Shown here: piece by piece, positions 7,472-9,473 of the stretch | Numbering within the stretch: the stretch's first letter is position 1 | Layout: every line of letters starts with the position of its first letter | Assembly: GCA_030828025.1 (NCBI GenBank) | Contig: JAURDG010000039.1 | Coordinates: 1 to 9,473, forward strand | Reading direction: 5' to 3' | Length of the DNA: 9,473 bases | Source: Flavobacteriaceae bacterium | GTDB lineage: Bacteria > Bacteroidota > Bacteroidia > Flavobacteriales > Flavobacteriaceae | Notes under the pieces: model-generated | What the model saw: only the letters and a program-made list of their open reading frames with translations | Database searches by the model: none | Told to the model about the DNA's origin: nothing | Program-made: the position numbers and the translations under genes

Positions 7472-7495
7472 AGCCAAACTAAAAAATGCCTACTT

Positions 7496-8281
7496 GTGTA
7501 CACTGCTGTTGTTGTTGACGATGAATCCCGCAATATCGCACTTTTCTCATATTATTTAGAAAAGTATTGCCCAGAAATTAAGTTGCTAGCTGCGCATACC
7601 AAAAAAAGCAAAGCCATTGCCTATTTAAAGCAAACCAAACCTGATATACTATTTTTAGATATTGTGCTTGATAAAGGAAGCGGATTTGATGTTTTAGATG
7701 CTGTTGGACACGAAGGTATGCAGGTGGTGTTGTGTACGGCTCATGATGAGTTTGCCCTACGTGCAATTCGCTATCAAGTGGTTGATTACTTGTTAAAACC
7801 TCTTGAAATTCAAGACCTTATAAATACAATAGAAAAAATCAAGCACAAGCTCAATGGAAAGGAAGACCAACAAGTTTTTGACGCGACTTTGTTTACAGAA
7901 CTTCAAAACAAATCGACTGCTGCCAAAGAAAGACTTCCGTTGAGCAATAAAGGAGCTATTGATTTTATTGACACAGCAGATATTTTGGCTGTTGAAACCA
8001 TCAAGTCCAGCCCAAAAAGTGCATTGATTTTAAACCAGCACAAAAAAGGCGAACATATAGAAATCAATCAAACGTTACTACAGTTGGAAGAAAAGCTGCC
8101 AAAAAAACACTTCTTTAGGGTAGGAAGAACCTGTATTATCAATCTTTCTGCCATCAAAACAATCCATCGAAATGTTCAATATATATGCACGCTGTCCAAT
8201 GGGCATCGAATTTTTATGTCACGCAAAGGATATAAAGAACTTATCGACCATATCGAAAAAGTGTATGAAACCAAAATTTAA
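7496..8281 (+). CDS. LytTR-family response regulator (REC plus LytTR DNA-binding domain)
   Basis: Counted from the GTG, this is a 261-residue two-domain response regulator. The receiver domain (about 1-120) begins with the normal first strand YTAVVVDDE holding the acidic pair Asp8-Asp9, has the phospho-acceptor Asp55 in LFLDIVLDKGSGFDVL, the switch Thr81 in LCTAHDEFA, and Lys101 in YLLKPLE. A linker leads to a LytTR domain (about 146-257) with FFRVGRTCIINL (206-217), the NGHRIFMSR strand and KGYKEL. GTG was chosen because it puts DD at the usual distance from the N-terminus; the upstream in-frame TTG at 7466 falls inside the predicted -7 promoter element, and the nearby ATG at 7486 is out of frame. 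No histidine kinase gene is seen here, so the partner sensor is either outside the window or elsewhere in the genome. The target genes are unknown; the ornithine aminotransferase downstream has its own promoter. Confidence 0.93.
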   Translation: MYTAVVVDDESRNIALFSYYLEKYCPEIKLLAAHTKKSKAIAYLKQTKPDILFLDIVLDKGSGFDVLDAVGHEGMQVVLCTAHDEFALRAIRYQVVDYLLKPLEIQDLINTIEKIKHKLNGKEDQQVFDATLFTELQNKSTAAKERLPLSNKGAIDFIDTADILAVETIKSSPKSALILNQHKKGEHIEINQTLLQLEEKLPKKHFFRVGRTCIINLSAIKTIHRNVQYICTLSNGHRIFMSRKGYKELIDHIEKVYETKI

Positions 8282-8282
8282 C

Positions 8283-8313
8283 TTTTATATTGACTATGGC
8301 TTCCCTATTTTTG
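8283..8313 (+). promoter_or_regulatory. Promoter for ornithine aminotransferase
   Basis: TTTT at 8283-8286, one base off TTTG, is followed after exactly 19 bases by TATTTTTG (8306-8313), a perfect match to TAnnTTTG. It begins two bases after the stop of the response regulator. The -7 element ends only six bases before the ATG at 8320, so the transcript would start at or within a few bases of the start codon, that is, nearly leaderless. Confidence 0.55.
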
Positions 8314-8319
8314 TCTGTA

Positions 8320-9473
8320 ATGGAAACAACCACGCTGAACACCAACTATTTTATTGATTTAGAAGAAAAATACGGGGCACATAATTATCACCCGCTTCCC
8401 GTTGTCCTTTCTAAGGGCGAGGGTGTCTTTGTGTGGGATGTTGAAGAAAAAAAATACTACGATTTTTTGTCTGCTTACTCTGCGGTCAATCAAGGACATT
8501 GCCATCCGAAAATACTGGCTGCACTTACCGAACAAGCCGCTCGGTTAACCCTCACTTCAAGAGCTTTTCACAATGATGTTTTAGGTCAATTTGAGGCTTA
8601 CATAACTCATCTGTTTGGCTATGATAAGGTACTTCCGATGAATACTGGAGTAGAAGGTGGTGAGACGGCCAATAAACTGGCACGTAAATGGGGCTACCTT
8701 AAAAAAGGAATTCCCGAGAACAAAGCACGAATCATCTTTGCAAAAGGAAACTTTTGGGGGCGTACCTTAGCCGCCATATCCAGTTCCGACGACCCAGTTT
8801 CATACAAAGGCTTTGGCCCTTATATGCCGGGCTACGATTTGATTCCCTACAACGATTTAACTGCATTAGAAAACGAACTCAAAGACCCTAACGTCTGTGC
8901 TTTTATGGTGGAGCCCATACAGGGCGAAGCTGGTGTTGTTGTGCCAGATGATGGGTACTTGGCAGGCATTCGAAGGCTTTGCGATAAGTACAATGTGTTG
9001 TTTATCGCTGATGAGGTGCAAACAGGCATCGCTAGAACGGGCAAAATGCTCGCTACAGACTATGAAGATGCTCGACCAGACATTTTGATTTTAGGTAAAG
9101 CACTTTCCGGAGGCGTTTTTCCTGTTTCTGCTGTTTTGGCGGATGATGCGGTTATGATGTGCATTAAGCCTGGCGAACACGGCTCTACTTTTGGCGGCAA
9201 TCCGTTGGCATGTAAAATTGCGCAGGCAGCTTTAGAAGTAGTTGTTGAAGAAGACCTCGCCGCAAAAGCCCATGAGCTAGGGATTGTTTTTAGAGATCAG
9301 CTTAATGCTTATGTGGAGAATAGCTCCATTGTTCGTTTGGTACGGGGCAAGGGATTGTTGAACGCATTGGTAATCAACGATACACCTGAGAGCGATACTG
9401 CATGGAACATCTGTTTGGCACTTCGTGATAATGGGCTTTTGGCGAAGCCAACGCACGGCAACATCATTCGATT
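8320..9473 (+). CDS. rocD: Ornithine delta-aminotransferase, 3' end outside the window
   Basis: The enzyme moves the delta-amino group of ornithine to 2-oxoglutarate, giving glutamate semialdehyde and linking arginine, proline and glutamate metabolism. The 384 residues present match ornithine aminotransferase closely along their whole length, with hallmark phrases YGAHNYHPLPVVL, YSAVNQGHCHPKI, LTLTSRAF, NFWGRTLAAISSS and EPIQGEAGVVVPD. Aligned by eye to the human enzyme, the specificity and catalytic residues are kept: Tyr23 and Tyr53 (human 55 and 85), Arg148 (180), the gating Glu203 (235), Asp231 (263), Schiff-base Lys260 (292) and Thr290 (322). The last full codon, Arg384 in HGNIIR, corresponds to human Arg413, which partners the gating glutamate; about 25-30 residues should lie beyond the edge. 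No mitochondrial-type extension is present, as expected in a bacterium. The start ATG gives the normal N-terminus and follows a good promoter. Confidence 0.97.
   Translation, partial: METTTLNTNYFIDLEEKYGAHNYHPLPVVLSKGEGVFVWDVEEKKYYDFLSAYSAVNQGHCHPKILAALTEQAARLTLTSRAFHNDVLGQFEAYITHLFGYDKVLPMNTGVEGGETANKLARKWGYLKKGIPENKARIIFAKGNFWGRTLAAISSSDDPVSYKGFGPYMPGYDLIPYNDLTALENELKDPNVCAFMVEPIQGEAGVVVPDDGYLAGIRRLCDKYNVLFIADEVQTGIARTGKMLATDYEDARPDILILGKALSGGVFPVSAVLADDAVMMCIKPGEHGSTFGGNPLACKIAQAALEVVVEEDLAAKAHELGIVFRDQLNAYVENSSIVRLVRGKGLLNALVINDTPESDTAWNICLALRDNGLLAKPTHGNIIR

Noticed and set aside
7466..7495. TTG start giving the response regulator ten extra residues
   Set aside because: The TTG is inside the predicted -7 element, and the extra residues do not belong to a receiver domain.
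7496..7503. Palindrome GTGTACAC at the regulator start codon
   Set aside because: Only eight bases, does not extend on either side, and lies inside the coding sequence; best explained by chance.
7486..7520. Frameshift near the response regulator start, with the ATG at 7486 as the original start
   Set aside because: The in-frame sequence after the GTG already gives a perfect first receiver strand (YTAVVVDDE), so no base needs to be added or lost.
1..9473. Mobile element, CRISPR array, tRNA or rRNA gene, or defence system
   Set aside because: No transposase, integrase, repeat array, structured RNA or defence-type domain was seen; nearly all bases are taken up by housekeeping genes.

Overview
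The window looks like a chromosomal housekeeping segment from a Bacteroidota bacterium, most likely of the Flavobacteriales. This rests on the gene order (Rel/SpoT, Fur, PurA, OstA-like protein, class III aminotransferase), on TAnnTTTG-type -7 promoter elements, on the absence of purine-rich ribosome binding sites, and on a LytTR response regulator of Bacteroidota style. The DNA is moderately AT-rich. All complete genes are intact, and I see no mobile element, RNA gene or CRISPR array.

Positions 1-7414 hold six minus-strand genes that run leftward as a tight series. In transcription order they are a TrmH/SPOUT-type RNA methyltransferase, a bifunctional (p)ppGpp synthetase/hydrolase, a Fur-family repressor, adenylosuccinate synthetase (purA), a secreted OstA/LptA-like protein, and a class III PLP aminotransferase that runs off the left edge. 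The gaps are 18, 38, 6 and 6 bases, and the last junction is a one-base TAATG stop/start overlap. An exact TATCTTTG element before fur suggests an internal promoter, so fur-purA-ostA-aminotransferase may also be transcribed apart from rel.

Positions 7415-7495 form a short divergent intergenic region. It carries a plausible Bacteroidota promoter for the plus-strand genes and a small spaced inverted repeat. To its right lie a LytTR-type response regulator that probably starts at a GTG, and then, 38 bases later behind its own good promoter, ornithine aminotransferase (rocD). rocD runs off the right edge just after the conserved substrate-binding arginine.

Functionally the leftward series puts together alarmone metabolism, metal-responsive repression, AMP synthesis (an enzyme inhibited by ppGpp in other bacteria) and an envelope lipopolysaccharide-transport type protein. 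The rightward pair puts a signalling regulator next to arginine/ornithine metabolism. I found no convincing new system. The points most worth a second look are the Fur protein without its usual zinc cysteines, the edge aminotransferase with an altered specificity residue, the start region of the response regulator, and the possible alarmone/PurA coupling.
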